Shown here in pieces: positions 9,215 to 17,339 of a stretch of 64,000 nucleotides of DNA. A model generated the notes under the pieces. That model was not told where the DNA came from. It searched no databases and saw nothing but the letters and a program-made list of their open reading frames with translations. This DNA comes from Planctomycetota bacterium (GTDB lineage Bacteria > Planctomycetota > Phycisphaerae > UBA1845 > PWPN01), in contig JAKPHF010000056.1 of NCBI GenBank assembly GCA_029550525.1, forward strand, positions 62,001 to 126,000, given 5' to 3'. Numbering within the stretch: position 1 is the first letter of the stretch; each line of letters starts with the position of its first letter. Both the position numbers and the translations under genes were made by a program.

Positions 9215-11293
9215 TTACGCCGCAAGCTCGAGAAGTTGACGCCGGATGTCGCTCAAACGGCCTGCCACCACCTCGAACGGGCGAAGGATAGGGCCGATCA
9301 CCCCTTCGAGCAGCATGGCGTCGATCTCCTGGGTGAGCCGGTCGATTTCCTCGTGCGAATCGAGGGCCGCCCGGGCGACCGAACGCCGCCCCCGTCTGGG
9401 CTTTTCGCCGGCGGTTTGGCCTTGGACGGCTTGGCCCCGGGCCGTCTGGATGTCCCGCACGCACCGGGCGTAGATGGCCGCCAGCATGGCCACGTAGATG
9501 ATGCCCACCACGACAAACCCGTGCAGCAATTGCGTCGCTCCCAAGGCAAGGACCACACGGTACAGGCGATTCAGCCAGTCCGTCAGGTCCATGCCTGCCG
9601 TCGACATGCCCAGCAGTTCCGCCGTAATGGGCTGCACAAACGGGAACCACAGCAACACCGCCCACACCAGAAGCCTTCCCACCGCACTGGGACGGTACTC
9701 GTGCGATAACCGCTCCACGGTCTCGCGGTCACCTCGCTGCGGCAGTTCGGCCAAGTCCGATTCCAATTGGGCGGCCACGTCCTGGGCCTCGGGCAGCCGT
9801 TCAGCCAGCCGCAGTTGCCGCACGAGCGGACCGTGCTCCGCTTGCAGCCGATCCACGACGAGGCAGGTACGGTCGGCCATACTGCGGGCTCGTACGCGAA
9901 ATAATCCACCACCCGTCAAATCGGTTGGACGAGCCTCGCCGGCACCGGCGCCCGACACCGCTCGCCCCAGCCGCCGGATGGCCCATCGGCTCAACCAGTA
10001 CACGCCCCGCAACACCGGCCAGCGATTCGCCCGAGCATCCATCACCTCGTCCGCCAGCTCGACGTCGCTCCGCCGCGACCGCAGCAAACGCAACGCCAGC
10101 GTGCGGCACACATCTGCGCCGAACGCCGAGTTCACCAGCACCTGCCGATACTCCGGCTCGATCACCCGCTCGGCCTGCCGGACCCAATAATCCAACTCGT
10201 AGTGCTCGCACACTCGAATCGCGTTCTGACGCACCTGGGCTCGCAGGTTCTCTTCCTTGATGCGGGCCGCGGTCTCGGGATCCACCGGAGCCAGCACCGT
10301 GTCGCGCAGGCGATGCAGTTCCCGGGCCAGCCGCTGTCCGATGGCCGACACCACGTCGCGGTCCGATCCGTATCGTTTCCAGTGCGGGTCGTCCCAGATG
10401 GTCGCCACCCGCTGCACGAAGGCGGCCGCCTGCGGATACTGAGCCGCCACGAGGAACAGCCGGTCCTCCTCGACTTCGTAACCGGTCTGCCGCAGGACCT
10501 GGGCGGCCCAGCTTCGTTGTTGCCGGAGGAATTCTCCGGCCCGCCCGTCGATCTGCTCAGGAGAGTAGGCTTCGACGGCCTCACCATCCTCGTCTGACAA
10601 TAGTTCGTCACTCTTGTTAAGCACAAAGTAGATGTTGGTGCTCGCCTTGACCACGTCGCGAGCGAACGACACCCATGCCCGGTCGGCGATCTTCCGCGGC
10701 GTCACCACCCAAATTACCCGGTCGAGGAACGGGGCTACCGCTCGAGCGATCGCCTCATGCTGACGAAAGTCGCTGTCGAAGTCGGGCAGGTCCACCAAAA
10801 CCACGTTGCGGATGGAGTCGGCCTGGTGTGGAAAGAACCGCAGCTCGGCCGATCCCGTCGCTTTGTCGGCTCTTGGACGGGCGGAACCGCCGTTCGGTGT
10901 CGGTGAGACCGCCAGCGGCGAAAATGCTCCCAGCCGGTCGCGTGCGGGCGCGATCATGTCGCGATGCACGTAAACCAGCGGACGGCTCGTGCCGGCACCG
11001 ACCTCCTCGCGATCGACCGAAATCTCCTGGCCGGCCAACGCGTTGATGAGCGTGGACTTGCCCACGTCCTTGCCGCCCAACAGGCCGCAGATCACCAGCG
11101 GGTCTCGGCGGGCGTTGTCAGCCCCGTCAGCCAACACCGCCGGTGCGCGATCCAGCAGGCCGGCGAGTTCCTGGTTCAGGCGATTCAGCTCGGCCGAGGC
11201 GGACTCGACCGGCACGCCCCCCCGCGGGCTTGCCGTAAGCGTGACCGTTTCGCCCGGGCCGGTCTGGGTCAATGGAAGATCCGGATCAGTCAT
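9215..11293 (-). CDS. large membrane-associated GTPase (second of a pair)
   Basis: A 692-residue dynamin-like or YfjP-like GTPase. G1 is GGKDVGKST (73-81), G3 is VDLPDFDSDF (167-176) and G4 is NKSD (226-229). The G3 box reads DLPD where most GTPases have DxxG. A long helical region follows, with two hydrophobic segments (about 540-562 and 580-608) that may form a membrane hairpin, then a short helical tail. It overlaps the upstream GTPase gene by 8 nt, so both are expressed together. Such paired GTPases in bacteria are often membrane-remodelling dynamin relatives; that function here is inference. Confidence 0.8.
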   Translation of the reverse strand: MTDPDLPLTQTGPGETVTLTASPRGGVPVESASAELNRLNQELAGLLDRAPAVLADGADNARRDPLVICGLLGGKDVGKSTLINALAGQEISVDREEVGAGTSRPLVYVHRDMIAPARDRLGAFSPLAVSPTPNGGSARPRADKATGSAELRFFPHQADSIRNVVLVDLPDFDSDFRQHEAIARAVAPFLDRVIWVVTPRKIADRAWVSFARDVVKASTNIYFVLNKSDELLSDEDGEAVEAYSPEQIDGRAGEFLRQQRSWAAQVLRQTGYEVEEDRLFLVAAQYPQAAAFVQRVATIWDDPHWKRYGSDRDVVSAIGQRLARELHRLRDTVLAPVDPETAARIKEENLRAQVRQNAIRVCEHYELDYWVRQAERVIEPEYRQVLVNSAFGADVCRTLALRLLRSRRSDVELADEVMDARANRWPVLRGVYWLSRWAIRRLGRAVSGAGAGEARPTDLTGGGLFRVRARSMADRTCLVVDRLQAEHGPLVRQLRLAERLPEAQDVAAQLESDLAELPQRGDRETVERLSHEYRPSAVGRLLVWAVLLWFPFVQPITAELLGMSTAGMDLTDWLNRLYRVVLALGATQLLHGFVVVGIIYVAMLAAIYARCVRDIQTARGQAVQGQTAGEKPRRGRRSVARAALDSHEEIDRLTQEIDAMLLEGVIGPILRPFEVVAGRLSDIRRQLLELAA

Positions 11294-13079
11294 GGCCCTC
11301 GTTCTCCTGATCGCGCACGATCCGCAATGCTTCCAGCAACGGCTCGCCCGGCGCGAGCGTCAGCCGCCCCGCCGACATCTCCAGTTCGCGAGCCGCCGCC
11401 TGCCCGTGCTCCTCGAGCAACTGCCGGAATCGCTCCGCCGCCATCCGAACGTCGTTGAACTCCGGACTGGCCAGCAGCTTCTCACGCACGATCTCGACCA
11501 GTCGCGCGATCGGACGGCCGCCGAGGGCTCCGAACACGCCGGCAGCGCCGATTTTCACCAGCCCCGCCTTGATTGCCCCCGCCGCCACCACCGGCGTCAA
11601 CGCCGCGACCGGCCCGGGAACGGCCACCAGCACGGCGGCGATGCCCACCAGCGTCATGCTCAACGAGCCGACCACCGGCGCCGACAGCCCCTGGCACTCG
11701 TGAGCCACCTTCGCATCCCACGCCTCCAGCGCCCGGCCCAACGCCCCCACCGCCTCGCGGGCGCGACCGCGAAAGCTTTCCGTGAAATCACTGCCCAGCG
11801 GCTGGGGCAGCCGACCGGTAGCCCGCCGAACCTGATCCCAGAATTCACTGGCCGCTGCGTCGTCGTTCAACTGCCGGCGCTGACGCTCGCATTGCGCTTC
11901 GAAGAAATCCAGCCCGCTCTGTTCCCGCGAGAACGGCTCGGCGGGCAACTCCCGTTCCGGCGCGGACGAGGCCGCGGGCAGTCGCAACCACGGCACCCGC
12001 GACAGCGTACCTTCGATCCGGCGGCGCTGGCGGTCCAGCCAGTCACGAGCTTGAGAAAGCCCCAACAAGCGTGAAAAGCTGTCAAGCCGGTCGCGTTCCG
12101 CGGGGCTCATCAGCGCCGTCACGCATTCCCACCAGCTCGTGAGCGACATATTTGTGACACTATGGCGGAGGACGCGCCGCAGCCGATCGAGCGCCGCGAG
12201 TCGCCGTTCGTTCTCGACCAGCACGGCCGCCGCCCGAGTCGCCGCCTCCCGGCGAAGCGAGCCGCTGCGATCGCCCCGCGGCTCGTCGAGAAACGTCAAC
12301 ATTTCCCGCGTGAACTCGGGGCCGAACCGCCGGAAGCCGCGCCCCGAATGGTACTCGAGTACGCACACACGGTCGGCGGCCAACTGCCGGGCCTGCTCTT
12401 GGAGACGCTCGCGATCCGACGAGCCCAACGCGCCCTGTTGCGTGCGATTGAAGATGACCATCCGCTTCTGACCGAAGCGTTCGGCCGCCCCGCCCAGGTC
12501 GTCCATTACCTGCCGATCGAACCACCGCTCGTGATCGACCACCACCAGCAACCGGTCAAACCACGGCAACATGGACAGTGCGATGTCCCCTTCGCGCTCG
12601 GCCGCACTCGACGTGAAATCAGGCGTATCCACCAACACTGTGTCCCGCAGCGCCGGCTCGTCGTGATACAACACCGTGACCGTGAGCGGATCGCCCTGTA
12701 GATCGGTGTCGCCGGGAGCGGGCTGCACCACGAGCGTCGGCAGCAGGAGCCGCTCGTGGAGCAGCCATGTATCCAGTTGGGGTTGTTGATCGCGATGGGC
12801 AGCGAGGATGAGGCCGCGGGTGGCATGGCTCTTGATGGTCACCAGACTGGCTCGCCGGCCACCCAGCAGATTGTTGAAGACGGTGCTCTTGCCCGACGAA
12901 GCGCCGCCGACGACAGCCGCCAACTCGGGCAGCGGCCCCCGGCGAGCCGCTCCCGCCCGCGTGCGAAACCGCAGAGCATGCACAGCCTGGGCCGTCTGCT
13001 CGCTCCAGACAAAGCCCATCTCACCCCGCAGCCGGCCGCTCTGCGCGCTCAGGATGTCCAACGCGGTGTCAAAGTTCAT
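11286..13079 (-). CDS. large membrane-associated GTPase (first of a pair)
   Basis: A 597-residue GTPase. G1 is GGASSGKST (58-66), G3 is VDTPDFTSS (150-158) and the G4 position reads NRTQ (211-214), so the base-specifying Asp of NKxD is replaced. A long helical middle is followed by a hydrophobic stretch of about 60 residues (MTLVGIAAVLVAVPGPVAAL, TPVVAAGAIKAGLVKIGAAG) that probably forms a membrane hairpin, and a helical tail. As in its partner, G3 is DxPD rather than DxxG. With a degenerate G4, nucleotide specificity may be altered. The adjacent small membrane gene (13227-13514) may belong to the same unit. Confidence 0.8.
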   Translation of the reverse strand: MNFDTALDILSAQSGRLRGEMGFVWSEQTAQAVHALRFRTRAGAARRGPLPELAAVVGGASSGKSTVFNNLLGGRRASLVTIKSHATRGLILAAHRDQQPQLDTWLLHERLLLPTLVVQPAPGDTDLQGDPLTVTVLYHDEPALRDTVLVDTPDFTSSAAEREGDIALSMLPWFDRLLVVVDHERWFDRQVMDDLGGAAERFGQKRMVIFNRTQQGALGSSDRERLQEQARQLAADRVCVLEYHSGRGFRRFGPEFTREMLTFLDEPRGDRSGSLRREAATRAAAVLVENERRLAALDRLRRVLRHSVTNMSLTSWWECVTALMSPAERDRLDSFSRLLGLSQARDWLDRQRRRIEGTLSRVPWLRLPAASSAPERELPAEPFSREQSGLDFFEAQCERQRRQLNDDAAASEFWDQVRRATGRLPQPLGSDFTESFRGRAREAVGALGRALEAWDAKVAHECQGLSAPVVGSLSMTLVGIAAVLVAVPGPVAALTPVVAAGAIKAGLVKIGAAGVFGALGGRPIARLVEIVREKLLASPEFNDVRMAAERFRQLLEEHGQAAARELEMSAGRLTLAPGEPLLEALRIVRDQENEGHD

Positions 13080-13132
13080 GTCGGCGTCGCCTCACGAGGG
13101 AGACGATACCGAAGGCCGGCCGCGACGGCAAA

Positions 13133-13186
13133 TGTGTGGCGCGGACATTCTGCCTGCACGTGCGCGCTGGAAGCGCGCCCCACAAC
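13133..13186. repeat. three-way-junction repeat, copy 1 (degenerate)
   Basis: TGTGG...CCACA outer stem enclosing TGCCTGC-type and GCGCGCT-GGA-AGCGCGC hairpins. It is a decayed relative of the elements at 13804 and 31209. Confidence 0.55.
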
Positions 13187-13226
13187 GGCGAGTGCAGGCG
13201 GATGCCACGCTGCCGAACGACCATCC

Positions 13227-13514
13227 TCAAACGAACAATGATCCGGCCATCCCGAAGATGGCCAATATGACCCCGACCGCGCCGAGAACGATCCCGATGA
13301 TGCTCGCGATGCCTCCACTCACTCGCGGTGAGGCAGCCATGACCAGGCCGATGATGCCCGCCACGATCGCCAGAATGTTCAGCAGAAACGACCACCCCGG
13401 ATAGGCGGCAAACAGCACGATCCAGCCGACGATGGCCGCAATAATCGCGATCGTCGCCGCCATGCTCGTCTGTTGCGCGTTCCGGGAACTGTGAACCGGG
13501 GGCTGAACCGACAT
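13227..13514 (-). CDS. small multi-pass membrane protein
   Basis: A 95-residue protein with a short polar N-terminus (MSVQPPVHSSRNAQQ) and three closely spaced hydrophobic helices (IAIIAAIVGWIVLFAAYPGW, LNILAIVAGIIGLVMAASPR, GIVLGAVGVILAIFGMAG), rich in Ile, Gly and Ala like the DUF4190/DUF6114-type small integral proteins. The start is fixed by GGAGG with 5-nt spacing to the ATG at 13514. It lies 147 nt upstream of the GTPase pair on the same strand; a shared transcript is possible, with a degenerate repeat in between. Function unknown. Confidence 0.7.
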   Translation of the reverse strand: MSVQPPVHSSRNAQQTSMAATIAIIAAIVGWIVLFAAYPGWSFLLNILAIVAGIIGLVMAASPRVSGGIASIIGIVLGAVGVILAIFGMAGSLFV

Positions 13515-13950
13515 ATGGACCTCCATAGGAGTGGAAAAGAACCAGGTCCCACACGCTGCGTGTCCATTCTCTTTATAGTCGGTGGATCGCGTAGGCAGCC
13601 GGCAGATCGGCGCCCGGTCGCCTGAATCCCGTATCAACAAACCCCTGATGCGAGTGCCGTGCCGGGTCTCGCCCGCCACGGCCATGCGGCAACCGTCCGA
13701 TCCCGCACTCAGGCCGTTACCGCCCGGGGAGGCGAGCATCTTGCCCGCCTCAACATGGGGGCGTGCCTATTATCGTGCACGCTTTCGATGGGTACGCGAT
13801 TGACTTGTGGTGCAGGCATCCTGCCTGTACGGGTGCGCTGGAAGCGTGTGCCACTTCTTCACGTTGTCCGGTACCGGAAAAGTTGGCCGCAGCAGCAAAA
13901 AAGGCGGGCGAGACGAGCGCCCCCCGAAAAGTGCGAATCGACGGGCCCGT
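13515..13950. other. repeat-rich intergenic region
   Basis: 436 bp containing no credible gene. It holds a GC palindrome (GGCGAGCATCTTGCCCGCC, 13729-13747), the three-way-junction repeat at 13804-13856 and an imperfect GGCGGGCGAGACGAGCGCCC copy at 13903-13922. Confidence 0.5.
13804..13856. repeat. three-way-junction repeat, copy 2
   Basis: CTTGTGGTGCAGGCATCCTG begins a GTGCAGGCA-TCC-TGCCTGTAC hairpin, followed by GTGCGCT-GGA-AGCGTGTGC and a closing CCAC. Its arrangement is the reverse complement of the copy at 31209. Confidence 0.65.
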
Positions 13951-15159
13951 TCACCAATGGGCCGTTTGGCCCGTACGCAGCGCGCGGTTGGCCAGGTGAG
14001 CACCGGCGGCCGCGCTGACGCCGGCCTCGGCCGGGGCCGCCGGCCGCTTTCGGCTGCGGATGCAGTCCACCCAGTTACTCAGGTGCAGCAGCTCGGCATC
14101 GGGCGTGCGGTAGGAGTCGGCGCCTCGGCCACGCTCCTTCTCCCCCAGCACCCACTCCTCGTACGCCCCCTTGTCGTTCTCCGGGTACAACTCGTATCGG
14201 CCGCGATCGATGTATAGCGTCGCGTCGCGGCCCATGATCTCGGTCATGGCCCGGTTGCGATGGTTAATGAACGTGCCCTCGAAATGAACCTGCAGCTGCT
14301 GCTCCGGATACTTCAGCAGCGTCTGCACCGTGTCCGGTGTCTCCCACAGATCCTTCCACAAGAAGTTGTCGCCGATGCTGTGGGCCTCGCTCGGATGGTC
14401 CAGATCCAGCAGCCATTGCGTCATGTCCAGCCAATGCACCATCAGGTCGGTGAAGATGCCGCCGCCGAAATCCCAGAACCATCGCCACTGCCGGAATCGG
14501 TACTCGTCGAACGGCTGATCCTTGGCGTTGCCGAGGAACGCCTTCCAGTCCACGCTCTTGGGGTCGATTCCGTAGCTCCGCTGCTCGCCGCGCGGCGTGT
14601 TGCGGTTCCAGGTCATGTGCACTTTGTGGATCTTCCCCAGTCGTCCCGACCGGATGATCTCGCGTGCTTTCTGCACGTGCGGCATGCTCCGCTGTTGCAT
14701 GCCCACCTGAACGATTCGCTGGTTGCGATTCTGGGCCTCGATGACCGCCGGCCCTTCCGAGATGTCGTGCGTGAGCGGCTTTTCCACGTAAACGTCCTTG
14801 CCCGCATTGCACGCATCGACGGTCATGGGAACGTGCCAGTGATCGGGCGTGGCGATCAGGACGGCATCGATGTCCTTGCGGTCGAGAATCTCGCGGTAGT
14901 TCTTCGTGGCCAGCGTCTGCGGATCCGCCAGCTTGCGGCCCTCGGCCAGCGCACCGTCGTAGACGTCGCAGACCGCCGCGATGCGAACGTGTGGAATGGT
15001 CGCCAGCGGCTTCATGAGTTGCCGGCAACGCCCACCCGTGCCGATGCACGCTACGCGGATGGTCTCGTTGGCCGGATATCCATACGTCGGCCTCGCCGCC
15101 CGCGTTCCCGCCATCACCGCCGCCGCTCCCGTCAGTTTCAACATCTCCCGTCGTTTCAT
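13951..15159 (-). CDS. Tat-exported Gfo/Idh/MocA family oxidoreductase
   Basis: A 402-residue NAD(P)-dependent oxidoreductase. The N-terminus MKRREMLKLTGAAAVMAGT is a Tat-type signal. The Rossmann fold carries ACIGTGGRCRQ (37-47), and EKPLTHD (126-132) supplies the conserved lysine of the family. The C-terminal half contains WFWDFGGGIFTDLMVHWLDM, typical of the large planctomycetal Gfo/Idh/MocA expansion that acts on sugars or sugar derivatives. The next gene downstream is not functionally linked. Substrate cannot be predicted. It is monocistronic: 84 bp separate its start from the thymidylate-synthase-like stop. Confidence 0.9.
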   Translation of the reverse strand: MKRREMLKLTGAAAVMAGTRAARPTYGYPANETIRVACIGTGGRCRQLMKPLATIPHVRIAAVCDVYDGALAEGRKLADPQTLATKNYREILDRKDIDAVLIATPDHWHVPMTVDACNAGKDVYVEKPLTHDISEGPAVIEAQNRNQRIVQVGMQQRSMPHVQKAREIIRSGRLGKIHKVHMTWNRNTPRGEQRSYGIDPKSVDWKAFLGNAKDQPFDEYRFRQWRWFWDFGGGIFTDLMVHWLDMTQWLLDLDHPSEAHSIGDNFLWKDLWETPDTVQTLLKYPEQQLQVHFEGTFINHRNRAMTEIMGRDATLYIDRGRYELYPENDKGAYEEWVLGEKERGRGADSYRTPDAELLHLSNWVDCIRSRKRPAAPAEAGVSAAAGAHLANRALRTGQTAHW

Positions 15160-15234
15160 ACCACTACCGCCCTTGCGTCCTGTCCTCGATACTTGATCCC
15201 GTTACTGAGGAGGATTATCCACAGATTACAAGAT

Positions 15235-15264
15235 GTCTCCGCGTCACCGCGTCGCCGCGTTAAC
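15235..15264. repeat. heptad array (ACGCGGCGACGCGGTGACGC type)
   Basis: On the minus strand the array reads AACGCGG CGACGCG GTG then ACGCGGAGACA, a 7-nt-period array. It covers the last codons and the stop of the thymidylate-synthase-like gene. The same array type occurs at 21521 and 53221. Confidence 0.6.
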
Positions 15265-16101
15265 TTTTTCCAGGACGGCGCGGCGGGCACGCACCAAGGC
15301 CTTCTTCTCCTCGGGCATGTCCGGCTCGGCCAAGAGTGCGTCGCAGCCTTCGAGGAACATCTCGATGCCGTAGTCCGTCGACCACACGCGATCCTTCGGC
15401 TCACGGCTCCGCACCATCTTGAGGAAGCCCTCGAACTCGGCGAAGTAGCTGCCGTAGATGTGGAACGAATCGACGATGTGACAGTATTCGCCCACCGGCA
15501 CGCCGAGCCGCTCGGCCATCTCACGCTGCAGCTCCACGAACGCATATATGTTCATGAACGCAGCCTTGTACGCGTCGTTGGAACGCATGTGCACGACCTG
15601 ATTGAGCCGCCCGTCTTGGATGCGGAACCACATGCGTTGCAGGCAGGCCGGATCGGCGATCCCCATGTCCTCCCACACCTTCCACGTCACCGCCTGGGCC
15701 CGCCGCGTGTAGCCGCACTCCCGGAGCATCTCGACGCACCGGTCAATCTGGTTGAAGCGCACCTTCTGGCCGTTGCCCGCCGGCACGTCGTACTCGAATA
15801 GACGCTGGTGGTATGTGTACTCCCACTTGCCCGCCGCCGGGTCGATCCAGTGGTCGTGCACGCCGTAGAGCACTTCGGCCCGATACTTCTCCAGGTCGGC
15901 CAGCCCGCCCGGGAAGGCCCGGTGGATCCGCGGTTCGGCCAGCGGCCGCCTCACGTGGATCATCGCCACCACATCGCGGCTGTGCGGATCGTTCGGCTTG
16001 TCATACTGCGTGGGAAACCGCTCCCCCTGCTCCCAGCAGGCCATGACCGCCTTCTCCCACGCCATGGGCAGCGTCTCGTCGATGATGTGGATCGTCTTCA
16101 C
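15244..16101 (-). CDS. thymidylate synthase family protein
   Basis: 285 residues, low overall similarity to E. coli ThyA but with the complete active site at identical spacing: R133-R134 (E. coli R126-R127), the nucleophile C153 in DPACLQRMWF (C146), R173-S174-x-D176 (R166-S167-D169), N184 (N177, which selects dUMP over dCMP) and H214-x-Y216 (H207-x-Y209). WEYTYHQRL resembles the archaeal branch. Expected reaction: dUMP to dTMP with methylenetetrahydrofolate. The extreme C-terminus, which closes over the active site in ThyA, is here VNAATR, encoded by a heptad repeat. Start at ATG 16101 preceded by GGAGG. No folate gene is adjacent, so the substrate remains inferred. Confidence 0.8.
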   Translation of the reverse strand: MKTIHIIDETLPMAWEKAVMACWEQGERFPTQYDKPNDPHSRDVVAMIHVRRPLAEPRIHRAFPGGLADLEKYRAEVLYGVHDHWIDPAAGKWEYTYHQRLFEYDVPAGNGQKVRFNQIDRCVEMLRECGYTRRAQAVTWKVWEDMGIADPACLQRMWFRIQDGRLNQVVHMRSNDAYKAAFMNIYAFVELQREMAERLGVPVGEYCHIVDSFHIYGSYFAEFEGFLKMVRSREPKDRVWSTDYGIEMFLEGCDALLAEPDMPEEKKALVRARRAVLEKVNAATR

Positions 16102-16119
16102 GTCCCGCCTCCTTGGTGA

Positions 16120-16155
16120 AGAAGCTGTAAGCTGTGAGCCATCGGCTATAGGCCG
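16120..16155. repeat. heptad array (AGCTGTA type)
   Basis: AGCTGTA AGCTGTG AGCCATC GGCTATA GGCC, a degenerate array in 7-nt steps, just upstream of the thymidylate-synthase-like gene. Confidence 0.55.
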
Positions 16156-16270
16156 GAATGCTTATACCCTCAGAGGCGGGTTTTGGCGAGCGGGACGTCG
16201 ACGCGCAGCGCCGGCGCGAGGATATGTCGAGCCTGGATCGCGAATCACAGAACTGCGGGGCCCGATTCGT

Positions 16271-17296
16271 TTACGGCACGAGCAGCGTGTCCGTGGCCGA
16301 GACCGGCGCTTCCGTACCCTGGTAGCGTGCCAGCTTGCCGGCCCGGTAAATGTTGTCGCGATCCACGCCCACCGTCGGGCTGGTGAACCACCGGGCGTGC
16401 CCCGTGACGTAGGCGACGTTCTGGCCTGCCCCGCCGTGCGTGGGCGAGTTGCAACTGTTCTCGTCGTAGGGATTGAGTTTGGACGCGTAATGCGGATCCG
16501 TCAGCGGATTGCGATCGCCGACCAATACCATGGCCCCATGCGAATCGGTCTGCATGTCCTCCAGCCGGCGCGGCTTGGGCAGGTTCATGAACAGGAAGCT
16601 GTAGGTGTTGTTGGCCGGCTCGGCGAAGTCCTGGAAAGCGCGATAATCGTCGGTCACCATGGGCCGCCCGTTCGGCGACGCCGGGCAGATGAACACTCGT
16701 GCGTCGCGAATGTACCCATCGCTGACCAGCTTATACATGTATGCGGTGTTGGAGACCCGCTTGACGTTGGGCGCGCGGGTCGGCAACCAGGATGCGCCGG
16801 GCACGTAGCCGGCGTGCGCGAGATAACCGTCATTGGCCCCGGCATACTCGGCCGCCCCCGCCCAGATCTGACGCATGTTGTCCAGACAGCGGTTGCGAAT
16901 CGCGATGTTCTGGGCCTTGTAGTAACCCGGAACGAAAATTCCCACGAAGAGCGTGACACACGCGGCAATAGCGATCAGTTCCCGAAGGCTCAGCACGGGG
17001 CTGGCCGAAAGCTCGTGCGCGGATCCCCCGGGTACTGCCGAGGCCGGTTTCTCAAAAGGGTACAGGGCCGTCTGCGCTTCCACCTTGGCGAGCACCGCCT
17101 CGGCCAGACCCGGCCGGGCCGGCGGTGCGGGACAACGATCCAGCAGAGCCAAGACCTCCGCCAGCCGTTCGTTTTTCTCCGCCAGGTCGGGAAACGCCGC
17201 GATCGCTTCCTCGACGCGAGAGGCCTGCTCGGCATCGAGCTGCTGCAGATGCCAGTCGAGCAGCAGAAATTCGACTCGTTCGGGTCGATCCGTCAT
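16271..17296 (-). CDS. anti-sigma-like protein fused to a pseudopilin-like domain
   Basis: A 341-residue protein in an ECF operon. Residues 1-75 are helical and hydrophilic (FLLLDWHLQQLDAEQASRVE), like cytoplasmic anti-sigma segments, but lack HxxxCxxC. Residues 103-144 read like a pilin helix: LRELIAIAACVTLFVGIFVP, then RNRCLDNMRQI, matching the ...C-x-NLRQ pattern of DUF1559-type pseudopilins. The remainder has the pseudopilin head, including HGGAGQNVAYVTGHARW near the C-terminus. There is no Gly-Phe prepilin cleavage site. The helix is probably the single membrane span, placing the head outside. ATG 17296 is preferred; a GTG four codons earlier is possible. Confidence 0.75.
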   Translation of the reverse strand: MTDRPERVEFLLLDWHLQQLDAEQASRVEEAIAAFPDLAEKNERLAEVLALLDRCPAPPARPGLAEAVLAKVEAQTALYPFEKPASAVPGGSAHELSASPVLSLRELIAIAACVTLFVGIFVPGYYKAQNIAIRNRCLDNMRQIWAGAAEYAGANDGYLAHAGYVPGASWLPTRAPNVKRVSNTAYMYKLVSDGYIRDARVFICPASPNGRPMVTDDYRAFQDFAEPANNTYSFLFMNLPKPRRLEDMQTDSHGAMVLVGDRNPLTDPHYASKLNPYDENSCNSPTHGGAGQNVAYVTGHARWFTSPTVGVDRDNIYRAGKLARYQGTEAPVSATDTLLVP

Positions 17297-17339
17297 GTCA
17301 ATACCCACACATATGTGAACGACCGTACCAAGTCATCCG

